This document shows, in pieces, positions 49,874-58,942 of a stretch of 64,000 nt of DNA. Origin of the DNA: Citrobacter portucalensis (GTDB lineage: Bacteria > Pseudomonadota > Gammaproteobacteria > Enterobacterales > Enterobacteriaceae); NCBI RefSeq assembly GCF_002042885.1, contig NZ_MVFY01000004.1, positions 186,001-250,000 of the forward strand. Reading direction: 5' to 3'. Both the position numbers and the translations under genes were made by a program. Under the pieces are notes generated by a model. It did not search any database, was not told where the DNA came from, and saw nothing but the letters and a program-made list of their open reading frames with translations. The first letter of the stretch is position 1. Every line of letters starts with the position of its first letter.

Positions 49874-50872
49874 ATGAAAACGTTAGGTGAATTTATTGTC
49901 GAAAAGCAGCACGAGTTTTCTCATGCTACCGGTGAGCTCACTGCTTTGTTGTCGGCAATAAAGCTGGGCGCCAAGATCATCCACCGCGATATCAATAAGG
50001 CCGGTCTGGTCGATATCCTGGGTGCCAGCGGTGCTGAGAACGTGCAGGGAGAGGTTCAGCAAAAACTCGATCTGTTCGCGAACGAAAAACTGAAAGCTGC
50101 ACTGAAGGCGCGCGACATTGTGGCGGGCATTGCCTCAGAAGAAGAAGATGAAATCGTCGTCTTTGAAGGCTGTGAACACGCTAAATACGTTGTGCTAATG
50201 GATCCGCTGGATGGCTCATCCAACATCGATGTTAACGTCTCTGTCGGTACGATTTTCTCTATTTACCGCCGCGTAACCCCAGTCGGCACACCGGTCACGG
50301 AAGAGGATTTCCTGCAACCGGGCAACAAGCAGGTTGCTGCAGGTTACGTTGTTTATGGTTCTTCCACCATGCTGGTGTATACCACCGGCTGTGGCGTACA
50401 TGCCTTCACCTACGATCCTTCTCTGGGCGTATTCTGCCTCAGCCAGGAACGTATGCGCTTCCCGGCGAAAGGCAGCACGTACTCCATTAACGAAGGTAAC
50501 TACATCAAATTCCCGAACGGCGTGAAGAAGTACATTAAATTCTGCCAGGAAGAAGATAAGCCAACCCAGCGCCCGTATACCTCGCGCTACATTGGCTCTC
50601 TGGTTGCGGATTTCCATCGCAATCTGCTGAAAGGCGGGATCTACTTGTACCCAAGCACCGCCAGCCACCCGCAAGGGAAACTGCGTCTGCTGTATGAATG
50701 CAACCCGATGGCCTTCCTGGCCGAGCAGGCGGGCGGCAAAGCCAGCGATGGTAAAGAACGCATTCTGGATATCACCCCAGAAAGCCTGCACCAGCGCCGC
50801 TCCTTCTTCGTGGGTAACGACCATATGGTTGAAGATGTAGAACGCTTTATCCGCGAGTTCCCGGACGCGTAA
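49874..50872 (+). CDS. fbp: Fructose-1,6-bisphosphatase class I
   Basis: 332 residues from the ATG at 49874 ([22 protein letters not shown]) after CAGGGAAAG; the frame runs back to 49691 through non-coding DNA. It hydrolyses fructose-1,6-bisphosphate in gluconeogenesis. The metal-binding [12 protein letters not shown] and the sugar-phosphate site [17 protein letters not shown]...AGGKASDG are intact. Confidence 0.98.
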   Translation: MKTLGEFIVEKQHEFSHATGELTALLSAIKLGAKIIHRDINKAGLVDILGASGAENVQGEVQQKLDLFANEKLKAALKARDIVAGIASEEEDEIVVFEGCEHAKYVVLMDPLDGSSNIDVNVSVGTIFSIYRRVTPVGTPVTEEDFLQPGNKQVAAGYVVYGSSTMLVYTTGCGVHAFTYDPSLGVFCLSQERMRFPAKGSTYSINEGNYIKFPNGVKKYIKFCQEEDKPTQRPYTSRYIGSLVADFHRNLLKGGIYLYPSTASHPQGKLRLLYECNPMAFLAEQAGGKASDGKERILDITPESLHQRRSFFVGNDHMVEDVERFIREFPDA

Positions 50873-50891
50873 GTATCATTCATCGCACGGA

Positions 50892-50933
50892 CGTAGGCCG
50901 GATAAAACGCGTAGCGTTGCCATCCGGCCTACA
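50892..50933. repeat. REP element between fbp and the chemoreceptor gene
   Basis: GTAGGCCGGATAAAACGCGT with its inverted partner GCGTTGCCATCCGGCCTAC. Confidence 0.8.
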
Positions 50934-50948
50934 AAATCCATCGTCTGC

Positions 50949-52061
50949 TTACGCTTTCTGTAGCTTAAATACGGCCATTGCTTCGATTAGCGCTGAAGAC
51001 TGCTCTTCCAGCGAGCGGGTAGCCGCTGAAGACTGCTGCACCAGCGCCGCGTTTTGCTGCGCCGTTTCATCCATCTGAATTACCGCGATATTCACCTGCT
51101 CTATGCCGCGACTCTGTTCCTGGGACGCACTGGCAATTTCACGCATCAGTTTGGTCATACGCATAACCTCGGTCGCGATTTCATCCATGGTTTCGCCCGC
51201 CTGCTGCGCCAGTTCACTGCCTTCCCCCACATGGGTGTGCGAATCGCTGATTAGCGTACGGATCTCTTTGGCCGCCTCGGCGCTGCGGCTGGCCAGATTA
51301 CGCACTTCACCTGCCACAACCGCAAAGCCCCGCCCCTGCTCACCAGCCCGCGCCGCTTCAACGGAAGCATTGAGCGCCAGAATATTGGTCTGGAAAGCAA
51401 TGCCGTCAATCACGCTGAGGATATCGGCGATTCGGCTGGAACTGCCGGAAATATCGCGCATTTTCTCGATCACATAGCACACCATTTCGCTACCGCGATC
51501 GGCAGTATCCGACACCGATTTTGCCAGCTGGTGCGCCTGTTCCGCGTTCTGCGCATTCTGTTTCACCGTAGCCGTGAGTTCTTCCATGCTGGCGGCGGTC
51601 TGCTCCAGCGAAGTGGCTGTCGATTCAGTGCGTTGCGCCAGATGCTGGTTCCCGGCCGTCAGTTCACGACTGCCAATATCAATTTGCGAGCTGGCATCGC
51701 GTACGCGCTGTACCGAGTCGCCCAGCGCATGGCGCATGTCATCCATTGCTGCGTTCAGGCGGTTGAATTCGGCGCTGGCCGACAACGCGGTAACCGGCGA
51801 CAAATCCCCCGTTGCCAGACGTTCCAGTTGCTCAACCATGTTATCCAACGGTTTGAGAAACTTATTTCGCAGCATAAACCAAATGACCGCCAGCAATGCG
51901 ATAGCAGCCAACATTGCAGCGCTCATAATACCGTGATAAATCAACGAGGTAATGACACGGGTAGAAGCATATAGCCCCATACCACCGGTCAGTAACAGAA
52001 GGAACGTCAGCAGAGACAATAACACCAACAAACTTGATCGAATTGAAAGGGATTTTGGCAT
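50949..52061 (-). CDS. Methyl-accepting chemotaxis protein with a vestigial periplasmic domain
   Basis: 370 residues, against about 530-550 for Tsr/Tar. Two membrane segments (about 9-30 and 45-63) are separated by only about 14 residues, so there is no periplasmic ligand-binding domain. A HAMP domain follows ([24 protein letters not shown]), then a full signalling hairpin with the canonical tip [33 protein letters not shown]. Methylation helices with Gln/Glu pairs are present. The C-terminus ends FKLQKA and has no NWETF-type CheR tether. It probably senses a membrane or cytosolic cue, or works inside mixed receptor arrays. Not part of the E. coli backbone at this site. Confidence 0.9.
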   Translation of the reverse strand: MPKSLSIRSSLLVLLSLLTFLLLLTGGMGLYASTRVITSLIYHGIMSAAMLAAIALLAVIWFMLRNKFLKPLDNMVEQLERLATGDLSPVTALSASAEFNRLNAAMDDMRHALGDSVQRVRDASSQIDIGSRELTAGNQHLAQRTESTATSLEQTAASMEELTATVKQNAQNAEQAHQLAKSVSDTADRGSEMVCYVIEKMRDISGSSSRIADILSVIDGIAFQTNILALNASVEAARAGEQGRGFAVVAGEVRNLASRSAEAAKEIRTLISDSHTHVGEGSELAQQAGETMDEIATEVMRMTKLMREIASASQEQSRGIEQVNIAVIQMDETAQQNAALVQQSSAATRSLEEQSSALIEAMAVFKLQKA

Positions 52062-52164
52062 CGTTATATTTCCGGTTGTAGGGTTAAAACAGACCTGTAC
52101 AGAACCTATCGACTACAACCGGAAAAAGTTTAGGTATTTAAATGTCTTGTGCAAAATCAGGATG

Positions 52165-53166
52165 TTACTTTGGTGTTGCCGCCGTACCCACTCGGGTAAC
52201 CGGCGAGCTTTGACGATTTTCCCAAAGCACCGTCAGACCGCGTTGTAACGCTATAAATATAAACAATAAAATGCCAATCGCGATCTTCGTCCACCAGGAA
52301 CTTAATGTGCCGTCAAAATTAATGTAGGTCTGGATCAGCCCCTGAATAGCGACGCCAAACAACGTCCCTAACACTGTACCGACCCCACCGCTGAGCAGCG
52401 TTCCGCCAATCACAACTGAGGCTATCGCATCCAGTTCGACGCCAACGCCCGCCAGCGCATAGCCCGCCTGGGTGTAAATGGAAAAGACAATGCCGGCAAG
52501 CGTCGCAAGCCCGGTAGACAGCATATAAATGCGGATGGTGGTGCTGCGGGTTGAGATGCCCATCAGGTTGGCAGAGGTGGCGTTGCCGCCAATCGCGTAA
52601 ACCTGATTACCAAAGCGCGTACGGTGCGCCAGGAATATGCCGATGACGACAACCGCCAGCATCAGCAATCCCATCGCGCTCAGGCGACCACCGCCGGGAA
52701 TTTTCCATGCCAGGCTTGAGAGCGTGTCATAAACCGGATGATTAATTGGGATGGATTCTTCTGAGACCAGATAGCTGACGCCGCGCAGGAAGAACATTCC
52801 CGCCAGGGTGATAATAAATGCCGGGATCTTCAGCGCATCAATCAGTAACCCCATAAACGCACCAAACGCGCAGCCCATCAGCAAAACCAAAGGGAACGCC
52901 AGCAGCGGGGAAATGCCCCAATAGCCAATGGCCTTTGCCAGAAATACGCCGGTAAAGGCGATCACCGAGCCAACGGAAAGGTCGATCCCGCCAGAGAGGA
53001 TTACGAAGGTTATGCCTACGGCAATGATGCCCAGAAAGGCGTTATCGGTCAGGATATTGCAAATGACCCGGGTGGAAGCAAAAGCGGGAAACTGCGTCAG
53101 GCAGTAGAGATAACCCAGCACAAACACGCCGAGGGTGATCATCAGCGGTAAATTACGTTTTATCAT
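52165..53166 (-). CDS. yjfF: Galactofuranose ABC transporter permease YjfF
   Basis: 333 residues from the ATG at 53166 (MIKRNLPLMITLG), 9 nt after AGGAG. BPD_transp_2 (ribose/galactose-type) permease with about 10 membrane segments and the conserved GGIDLSVG motif. It overlaps ytfT by 14 nt, so it is coupled. Last gene of ytfQRT-yjfF; together with YtfT it forms the membrane channel. Confidence 0.95.
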   Translation of the reverse strand: MIKRNLPLMITLGVFVLGYLYCLTQFPAFASTRVICNILTDNAFLGIIAVGITFVILSGGIDLSVGSVIAFTGVFLAKAIGYWGISPLLAFPLVLLMGCAFGAFMGLLIDALKIPAFIITLAGMFFLRGVSYLVSEESIPINHPVYDTLSSLAWKIPGGGRLSAMGLLMLAVVVIGIFLAHRTRFGNQVYAIGGNATSANLMGISTRSTTIRIYMLSTGLATLAGIVFSIYTQAGYALAGVGVELDAIASVVIGGTLLSGGVGTVLGTLFGVAIQGLIQTYINFDGTLSSWWTKIAIGILLFIFIALQRGLTVLWENRQSSPVTRVGTAATPK

Positions 53167-54181
53167 GACCACGCACTCCTTTTATCAGGCTGATAAAGCG
53201 TTGCGACTGCACGACCAGCACACACAACACCACCACGGCTTTGACCACCTGATTCAGTTCCGGCTGGAAGCCCGATAGCAAAATCCCGGTGTTCATGCCC
53301 TGAATAATCAATGCGCCTACCACCGACAGCAGCAGGTTAAAGCGCCCGCCCATCAGCGACCCGCCGCCGATAACCACCGCCAGGATGGCATCCAGCTCCA
53401 GCCATAATCCGGCGTTATTGGCATCTGCCCCGCGGATATCCGCCGTGACGATAATACCAGCGATAGCCGCGCACAGGCCGCTCAGCACATAGGTGAGCAT
53501 CACGATAATGCGGGTGTTCACCCCGGCGTTTTTTGCCGCACGAATGTTGATACCCACCGCTTCGATAAACATACCCAGCGCCGTTTTCCGCGTCAGCAGC
53601 CAGAACACCACCAGCGTGAGCAGTGCAATAATTACCGGCGTGGGGAATAGTAAGAGCGAGCCGCTGCCAAACCATGAAAGTTCTGGCGAGTTGAAGGTGA
53701 CGATCTGCCCGGAAGTGATAAGCTGCGCCACCCCGCGCCCGGCCACCATCAGGATTAGCGTGGCGACAAACGGTTGGATCTTGAGGATGGCCACCAGAAT
53801 CCCATTCCACAACCCAGCCAGAATGCCGGAGCCTAACGCGGCAAGCAGCACCACCGGCAGACTGTGCCCGGCCACCGTCATCGCCGCGGTAGTGGCGCCA
53901 GCAATAGCCATGACGGCCCCCACGGAAAGGTCGATGCCGCCGGTAGCAATCACCAGCGTCATACCAATCGCCAACAGCGCCACGGGCGCGGCGCGGTTGA
54001 GAATATCAATCGGGCTACCGAACAGCCGACCATCCTGCAAAATCACCTGGTAGAAATGCGGGGCGACCAGGCTATCCACCAGCAGCACCAGCAGTAACGC
54101 CACCAGCTGTGGCATCCCCTTTGGCCAACGGAACCGCCGTTTAGACGGATTGGATTGAGGGAGAGATTGAGGCATCACCAT
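53153..54181 (-). CDS. ytfT: Galactofuranose ABC transporter permease YtfT
   Basis: 342 residues from the ATG at 54181; the GTG and ATG codons two positions later (54178, 54175) are alternatives, with AAGGAG placed 3 to 9 nt upstream of them. About 10 membrane segments and the GGIDLSVGAVMAIAG motif of sugar permeases. Paired with YjfF. The ytfR stop lies just upstream. Confidence 0.94.
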   Translation of the reverse strand: MVMPQSLPQSNPSKRRFRWPKGMPQLVALLLVLLVDSLVAPHFYQVILQDGRLFGSPIDILNRAAPVALLAIGMTLVIATGGIDLSVGAVMAIAGATTAAMTVAGHSLPVVLLAALGSGILAGLWNGILVAILKIQPFVATLILMVAGRGVAQLITSGQIVTFNSPELSWFGSGSLLLFPTPVIIALLTLVVFWLLTRKTALGMFIEAVGINIRAAKNAGVNTRIIVMLTYVLSGLCAAIAGIIVTADIRGADANNAGLWLELDAILAVVIGGGSLMGGRFNLLLSVVGALIIQGMNTGILLSGFQPELNQVVKAVVVLCVLVVQSQRFISLIKGVRGHDKT

Positions 54182-54188
54182 AGTCTCC

Positions 54189-55691
54189 TTAGGCCGCAAT
54201 GGCGTTCATGATCGCCGGTACGGACAGTTCAGCCAGGGGGATCTCGGCCACCTGTTTGCGATCGCGCATAATAATGACCCGATCGGCATAGCCCACTAAC
54301 TCTTCCAGTTCGGATGAAATGACCAGCAGCGCCAGACCATCCGCGCACAGCGTTTCGATCAGGCGAATGATCTCCGCATGCGCGCCAACGTCGATCCCAC
54401 GCGTGGGTTCATCGAGGATCAGGAACTGCGGTTTGGTCAGTAACCAGCGCGAGAGCAGCACTTTTTGCTGATTGCCGCCGGAGAGAAATTCGATCGGTTG
54501 CTCAGCGTTCGGAGTACGAATACCAAGCTGGCGGATAAAACGCTCGGCAATCTCGTTTTGTTCTTTCCGTGGGATAGGCCGCAGCCAGCCGCGCTGTGCC
54601 TGCAATGCCAGAATGATGTTTTCCCGCACCGAAGCGGCGGCAATAATGCCATCCGTTTTGCGATCCTCCGGACAGAAACCGATCCCCAGACACGAAGCCT
54701 GATGTGGCGAGCGCAAAGTCTGCGGTTTGCCTTTGATCAGCGCACTTCCGCTGTCGGCGGGTTTAATACCGAAGATCACCTCCGCCGTTTCCGTTCGCCC
54801 GGACCCCAGTAGTCCGGCGAGACCGACGATCTCACCGGGACGCACCTGTAGATCAAATGGCGCGATGGTGCCTTTTTTGCCAAAGCCGCTGAATGCCGCC
54901 ACCGGTTTATCACTCAGCAACGTGCGGCCCGCACGCTGTAGCGCATGGGTATCCAGTTCACGGCCCAGCATCATTTTGACCAGTTCGATCTGAGGCAGTT
55001 CTCGGGTTTCACGGCAGCCAACGAAGCCGCCGTTACGCAGAACAGTAATGCGATCGCTGACCTGATAAACCTGATCAAGAAAGTGGGTGACGAAGATCAG
55101 ACTGACGCCCCGATCGCGCAGATGTCGCATCAGGCCAAACAGCATTTCAACTTCCTGGGTATCAAGGCTGGCGGTCGGCTCATCGAGGATCAGCACTTTC
55201 GCGGAGAGATCGATCGCCCGACAGATGGCGACGATTTGTTGCATCGCCACGGAAAAGCGGTTCAGCGGCTCGCGCACGTCGAGGGAAAAACCGTATGACG
55301 CCATCAGCTCCGTCGCACGTTTTTCCATCTGCTTGCGCTGGAGCAGGCCAAAGCGCCGCGGTTCACGACCAATAAATAAGTTATCGGCAACCGACATATT
55401 GGGCAGCAGGTTCACTTCCTGGTACACGGTGCCAATCCCCAGTTGTTGTGCATGGGCGGTGTTTTTGGGGGTGATCGGTTGGCCTTCGAGCCAGATAGTG
55501 CCGCGATCGGCATGGTAAACGCCGGTCAGCGCTTTGATGAGCGTCGATTTGCCGGCTCCGTTTTCTCCCAGCAGCGCCATAATCTCGCCACGACGCAAGC
55601 TGAAATCCACGTTATCCAACGCTTTGACGCCGGGAAAGAATTTGCTTAATCCTTCGGTGCGGAGGATTTCCTGATGTTGGTCGGTGGTCAT
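54189..55691 (-). CDS. ytfR: Galactofuranose ABC transporter ATPase YtfR (two ABC domains)
   Basis: 500 residues, a tandem-ATPase of the ribose/xylose class. Domain 1 has an intact Walker A (GENGAGKST, about 41-49), Walker B LILDEPTASLD and a degenerate signature (RFSVAMQQ). Domain 2 has a degenerate Walker A (LGSGRTETAE) but a canonical signature LSGGNQQK and Walker B LILDEPTRGID. This split of intact motifs between domains is usual for the class. Confidence 0.96.
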   Translation of the reverse strand: MTTDQHQEILRTEGLSKFFPGVKALDNVDFSLRRGEIMALLGENGAGKSTLIKALTGVYHADRGTIWLEGQPITPKNTAHAQQLGIGTVYQEVNLLPNMSVADNLFIGREPRRFGLLQRKQMEKRATELMASYGFSLDVREPLNRFSVAMQQIVAICRAIDLSAKVLILDEPTASLDTQEVEMLFGLMRHLRDRGVSLIFVTHFLDQVYQVSDRITVLRNGGFVGCRETRELPQIELVKMMLGRELDTHALQRAGRTLLSDKPVAAFSGFGKKGTIAPFDLQVRPGEIVGLAGLLGSGRTETAEVIFGIKPADSGSALIKGKPQTLRSPHQASCLGIGFCPEDRKTDGIIAAASVRENIILALQAQRGWLRPIPRKEQNEIAERFIRQLGIRTPNAEQPIEFLSGGNQQKVLLSRWLLTKPQFLILDEPTRGIDVGAHAEIIRLIETLCADGLALLVISSELEELVGYADRVIIMRDRKQVAEIPLAELSVPAIMNAIAA

Positions 55692-55708
55692 GGTTCCCCC
55701 TGCATCAC

Positions 55709-55782
55709 GCCGGATGGCGCTACGCTTATCCGGCCTACAAAAGAGCGTAATGTAGGCCGGGCAAGCGCAGCGCCCCCGGCAT
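55709..55782. repeat. REP/BIME between ytfQ and ytfR
   Basis: GCCGGATGGCGCTACGCTTA and GTAGGCCGGGCAAGCGCAGC inverted units within the operon. They may leave ytfQ mRNA more abundant than the rest, as is common for binding-protein genes. Confidence 0.85.
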
Positions 55783-55794
55783 TTTCATGAAGGC

Positions 55795-56751
55795 TTAGTA
55801 GCCCATGTTTTTCTTCTTCTCTAACTCTTCTTTTGCCGTATCCGGCAGATAGAGGATCGACTTGGTAATGGTCAGCTTCTCAGGCATCGTGCCGTCTTTT
55901 TTGAATTTCTCCAGCGCGTCGAATGCCGGGCCGGCCATATTCGGCGTCAGTTCGACGCTGGCGTTGGCTTCACCGTCAATCATCGCTTTGTAGATATCCG
56001 GTACGCCATCGATAGAACCGGTGAGAATATCTTTGCCAGGTTTCAGGCCCGCTTCTTTGATCGCCTGAATCGCACCGATCACCATGTCATCGTTGTGGGC
56101 GTAAACCATACAGATGTTCTTGCCGTTGTTTTCCGCTTTGATAAAGCTCTCCATCACTTCTTTCCCTTTACTGCGGGTGAAGTCACCGGACTGAGAGCGA
56201 ATAATTTTGATGTTTGGCGCACTGGCAATAGCTTCAGCAAAGCCTTTCTTACGATCGATCGCCACGCTGGCCCCAACGGTCCCTTGCAGCTCAACGACGT
56301 TACACGGCTTGCCGTCCACTTGTTTAATCAGCCAGTCGCCGATCAATTTACCTTCCAGCACGTTGTCGGCGGTGACCGTGGTCATATAGAGAGATTTGTC
56401 TTTTACATCGATGGAACGATCGAGCAAAAAGACCGGAATGTCGGCATCTTTAGCTTCTTTTAACACCGGCTCCCAACCCGTTGCCACGACCGGCGCAATA
56501 AAGATGGCGTCGACGCCCTGCGCAACAAATGAGCGGACTGCTTTAATCTGGTTTTCCTGCTTTTGCTGGCCATCAGCGATTTTCAGCGTAATTCCCCGCT
56601 TTTCGGCCTCGCTTTTCGCGACGTTGGTTTCTGCGGCGCGCCAGCCGGATTCAGAGCCAACCTGCGAAAATCCTACGGTTAAAGGGGCTGCCATTGCCAT
56701 AGACGACATGGCTGCCGAAACTGCTGTGACTAAAAGTAAGCGCTTCCACAT
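55795..56751 (-). CDS. ytfQ: Galactofuranose-binding periplasmic protein YtfQ
   Basis: 318 residues with a Sec signal peptide (MWKRLLLVTAVSAAMSSMAMA, cleavage before APLTVGF). Type-I sugar-binding fold (DGQQKQENQIKAVRSFVAQGVDAIFIAP; YAHNDDMVIGAIQAIKEAG). It delivers galactofuranose to YtfRT-YjfF. First gene of the operon with GAGGA 7 nt before the ATG. Confidence 0.96.
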   Translation of the reverse strand: MWKRLLLVTAVSAAMSSMAMAAPLTVGFSQVGSESGWRAAETNVAKSEAEKRGITLKIADGQQKQENQIKAVRSFVAQGVDAIFIAPVVATGWEPVLKEAKDADIPVFLLDRSIDVKDKSLYMTTVTADNVLEGKLIGDWLIKQVDGKPCNVVELQGTVGASVAIDRKKGFAEAIASAPNIKIIRSQSGDFTRSKGKEVMESFIKAENNGKNICMVYAHNDDMVIGAIQAIKEAGLKPGKDILTGSIDGVPDIYKAMIDGEANASVELTPNMAGPAFDALEKFKKDGTMPEKLTITKSILYLPDTAKEELEKKKNMGY

Positions 56752-57018
56752 AAGTGCGTCCTCGTAGGGTGATTATTGTTGGTTAATTAACCGTTGCGAA
56801 AAAACTATAGACAATTGAGCATGTAACGGATTGCGTTACATCACACTTCAAAAAAGTAAATAAAACGTTAATCACAACTTTGTAATCGCTTTCATCTCAC
56901 TATGAAAAATGCGGCTGAAGATATGGATTTTTCTGTCACGAGAGAGAGGTAAAAAGAAGAAAATGCACGCAGAGAAAGCGAAAACAAGCGGAGACATTCC
57001 GCGCGAGTTGGCTATAAT
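56752..57018. promoter_or_regulatory. Divergent ytfQ / ppa control region
   Basis: No gene. Two palindromes stand on the ytfQ side: GGTTAATTAACC (56781-56792) and TGTAACG-GATTG-CGTTACA (56822-56840), the latter a 19-bp operator-like repeat. On the ppa side a promoter is formed by GAGACA (56991-56996) and TATAAT (57013-57018) with a 16-bp spacer. Confidence 0.6.
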
Positions 57019-57060
57019 ACCCGCCACTTGTTTGCCATAGCTTATTTAAAGGAAACAGAC

Positions 57061-57588
57061 ATGAGCTTACTCAACGTCCCTGCCGGTAAAGACCTGCCGG
57101 AAGATATCTACGTTGTTATCGAGATCCCTGCGAACGCAGATCCGATCAAATACGAAGTTGACAAAGAGAGCGGCGCCCTGTTCGTTGACCGCTTCATGTC
57201 CACCGCGATGTTCTATCCGTGCAACTACGGTTACATCAACCACACCCTGTCTCTGGATGGTGACCCGGTAGACGTTCTGGTCCCGACTCCGTACCCGCTG
57301 GAGCCAGGTTCAGTGATCCGCTGCCGTCCGGTTGGCGTACTGAAAATGACCGACGAATCCGGTGAAGATGCGAAACTGGTTGCGGTACCGCACACCAAGC
57401 TGAGCAAAGAATACGATCACATCAAAGATGTGACCGACCTGCCGGAACTGCTGAAAGCGCAGATCACCCACTTCTTCGAACACTACAAAGATCTCGAAGC
57501 GGGCAAATGGGTGAAAGTTGACGGTTGGGACAACGCTGAAGCTGCTAAAGCTGAAATCGTTGCTTCCTTCGAGCGCGCGAAGAAGTAA
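57061..57588 (+). CDS. ppa: Inorganic pyrophosphatase
   Basis: 175 residues from the ATG at 57061 with AAGGAAAC upstream; the frame begins at 57028 only by chance. Cytosolic hexameric family I enzyme. It hydrolyses pyrophosphate to drive biosynthesis. The active-site segment DGDPVDVLV, the YPCNYGYI motif and [15 protein letters not shown] are intact. Confidence 0.98.
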   Translation: MSLLNVPAGKDLPEDIYVVIEIPANADPIKYEVDKESGALFVDRFMSTAMFYPCNYGYINHTLSLDGDPVDVLVPTPYPLEPGSVIRCRPVGVLKMTDESGEDAKLVAVPHTKLSKEYDHIKDVTDLPELLKAQITHFFEHYKDLEAGKWVKVDGWDNAEAAKAEIVASFERAKK

Positions 57589-57645
57589 GTTCGCGTTAGC
57601 GTAAAGCCCTGAACGCCAGCCCCTGGTTAGTAAGGGTTTTTTAAT
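57589..57645 (+). terminator. Probable ppa terminator
   Basis: AAGCCCT and AGGGTTT (one G-T pair) flank a long loop and are followed by a T run near 57634-57641. Weak stem, moderate support. Confidence 0.5.
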
Positions 57646-57730
57646 TTCTACTTTCTTTTCCCCCTCCCCTTCGCTGTTTTCTTTTTGACCTACCAGATTG
57701 GGTAGTCACATTTCATTTATCTTAATTGCG

Positions 57731-57758
57731 AATGAGATTAGATCTCATTATCATTCTC
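57731..57758 (+). promoter_or_regulatory. Fur box array upstream of the YncE-like/TonB-receptor pair
   Basis: Overlapping matches to the Fur core occur, the best at 57740-57758 (minus strand GAGAATGATAATGAGATCT; 11 of the first 12 bases of the consensus). AATGAGATTAGATCTCATT precedes it. Iron-dependent repression of the two following genes is predicted. Confidence 0.72.
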
Positions 57759-57787
57759 AGCATGTAAATAAATGTGAATAAAAGTCA

Positions 57788-58858
57788 ATGAACCTCCACA
57801 ATGTGAAGTCCCTGAAACGCTATTCCTGCGTGGCTCTCGCCACAGCACTGTTATTTACCAGCCTGTCCAGCGTGGCGCAGACGCTACCTGAGCAAGATTT
57901 TCTGACCCGCGACGTTGGCAACGGCGTGTATGAACTGGCGGTTGATAGCCAGCAGAATGCGCTTTTTGCTGCCTCGTCGCCGTCGTTTGATAAAGATAAA
58001 ACCAGCGGGCTTATCTATAAACTCGATCTGGAGAAGCTCACCACGACTGAAGTTATCGAAACCAGCCGTCGTGCCTTTGCCACTGCCCTGGATGCAGAAA
58101 ACCAGGTGCTCTATGTCGGCAACACGCTGGAGGGTTCGGTCACGCTCATTGATACCCGCAGCGGTAAAGAGCTGGCGATACTGCAACTGAGCGAAGCCAA
58201 AAACCCGAAAGAAATTGTCCATACCCGCGAAATGGTGCTCGATAAACAGCATCACCGCCTGTACGTTTCCGGCGTAGCTGAAAAGGGCATTGTCTGGGTG
58301 GTGGATACGCAAAAGCGCGAGAAAATCGCCACCCTTGAAAACATGGGCCAGTATCCGACCGGCATGGCCGTAGATGCCAATAAGAACCGCCTGTATGTCG
58401 TAAATGGCCGCAACGAACTTATTACGCTGGATACCACTAACCATCAAATTATTAACCGCTTTAGTATTGAGCCAGGCAAAAAACATTTTTTCCTGAATAT
58501 TGCTTTGGATGCAAAAAATAATCGCGCATTCCTGACCGATCCTGATTTAGCGGATGTACTGGTTGTTGATATTAATACCGGTAAGGTTATTGCGCCCATT
58601 AAGGTTATCAACTCGCTGGCAGTGATATATAACGAAAAGCGCCAGGAAGTGTATATCACCCACCGTAATGCAAAGCGTATCAGCATTGTGGACAGCAAGA
58701 CTTATCAGGTAAAACAAAGCATTGAAACCAATGCGTTACCTAATAGCCTGGCGCTCTCGTCTGATGCCAACACTCTGTATGTCAGCGTCAAACAGCCGGA
58801 AAAAACGGCAGGTGTGAAGCCCGATTACATGCTGAAAATCGACCTCTCCAAATATTAA
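57788..58858 (+). CDS. YncE-family periplasmic seven-bladed beta-propeller protein
   Basis: 356 residues with a signal peptide (MNLHNVKSLKRYSCVALATALLFTSLSSVAQ). Repeating YVTN-type propeller blades follow (LYVGNTLEGSVTLIDTRSGKELAIL; RLYVSGVAEKGIVWVVDTQK; LYVVNGRNELITLDTTNHQI; VYITHRNAKRISIVDSKTYQV; LYVSVKQPEKTAGV). It parallels E. coli YncE, which is iron-repressed and paired with the TonB receptor YncD. It is distinct from YncE and here lies immediately upstream of a TonB-dependent receptor. The ribosome site is weak. Substrate unknown. Confidence 0.88.
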   Translation: MNLHNVKSLKRYSCVALATALLFTSLSSVAQTLPEQDFLTRDVGNGVYELAVDSQQNALFAASSPSFDKDKTSGLIYKLDLEKLTTTEVIETSRRAFATALDAENQVLYVGNTLEGSVTLIDTRSGKELAILQLSEAKNPKEIVHTREMVLDKQHHRLYVSGVAEKGIVWVVDTQKREKIATLENMGQYPTGMAVDANKNRLYVVNGRNELITLDTTNHQIINRFSIEPGKKHFFLNIALDAKNNRAFLTDPDLADVLVVDINTGKVIAPIKVINSLAVIYNEKRQEVYITHRNAKRISIVDSKTYQVKQSIETNALPNSLALSSDANTLYVSVKQPEKTAGVKPDYMLKIDLSKY

Positions 58859-58877
58859 TAATTAATAACGCTTCTGA

Positions 58878-58918
58878 CACCTTGCAGCTTTTCTGGGCTG
58901 CAAGGTGATGCTTTTATT
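58878..58918 (+). terminator. Intercistronic terminator-like hairpin
   Basis: CACCTTGCAGC and GCTGCAAGGTG form an 11-bp perfect stem with an 8-nt loop, then a T-rich tract. It lies between the propeller gene and the receptor gene and should reduce read-through. Confidence 0.75.
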
Positions 58919-58942
58919 TTTTACTTTTCAGGTGTCTATATT

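Noticed and set aside
57605-57645. A strong ppa terminator
   Set aside because: The stem is only 7 bp with a G-T pair and a long loop, so it is recorded with low confidence only.
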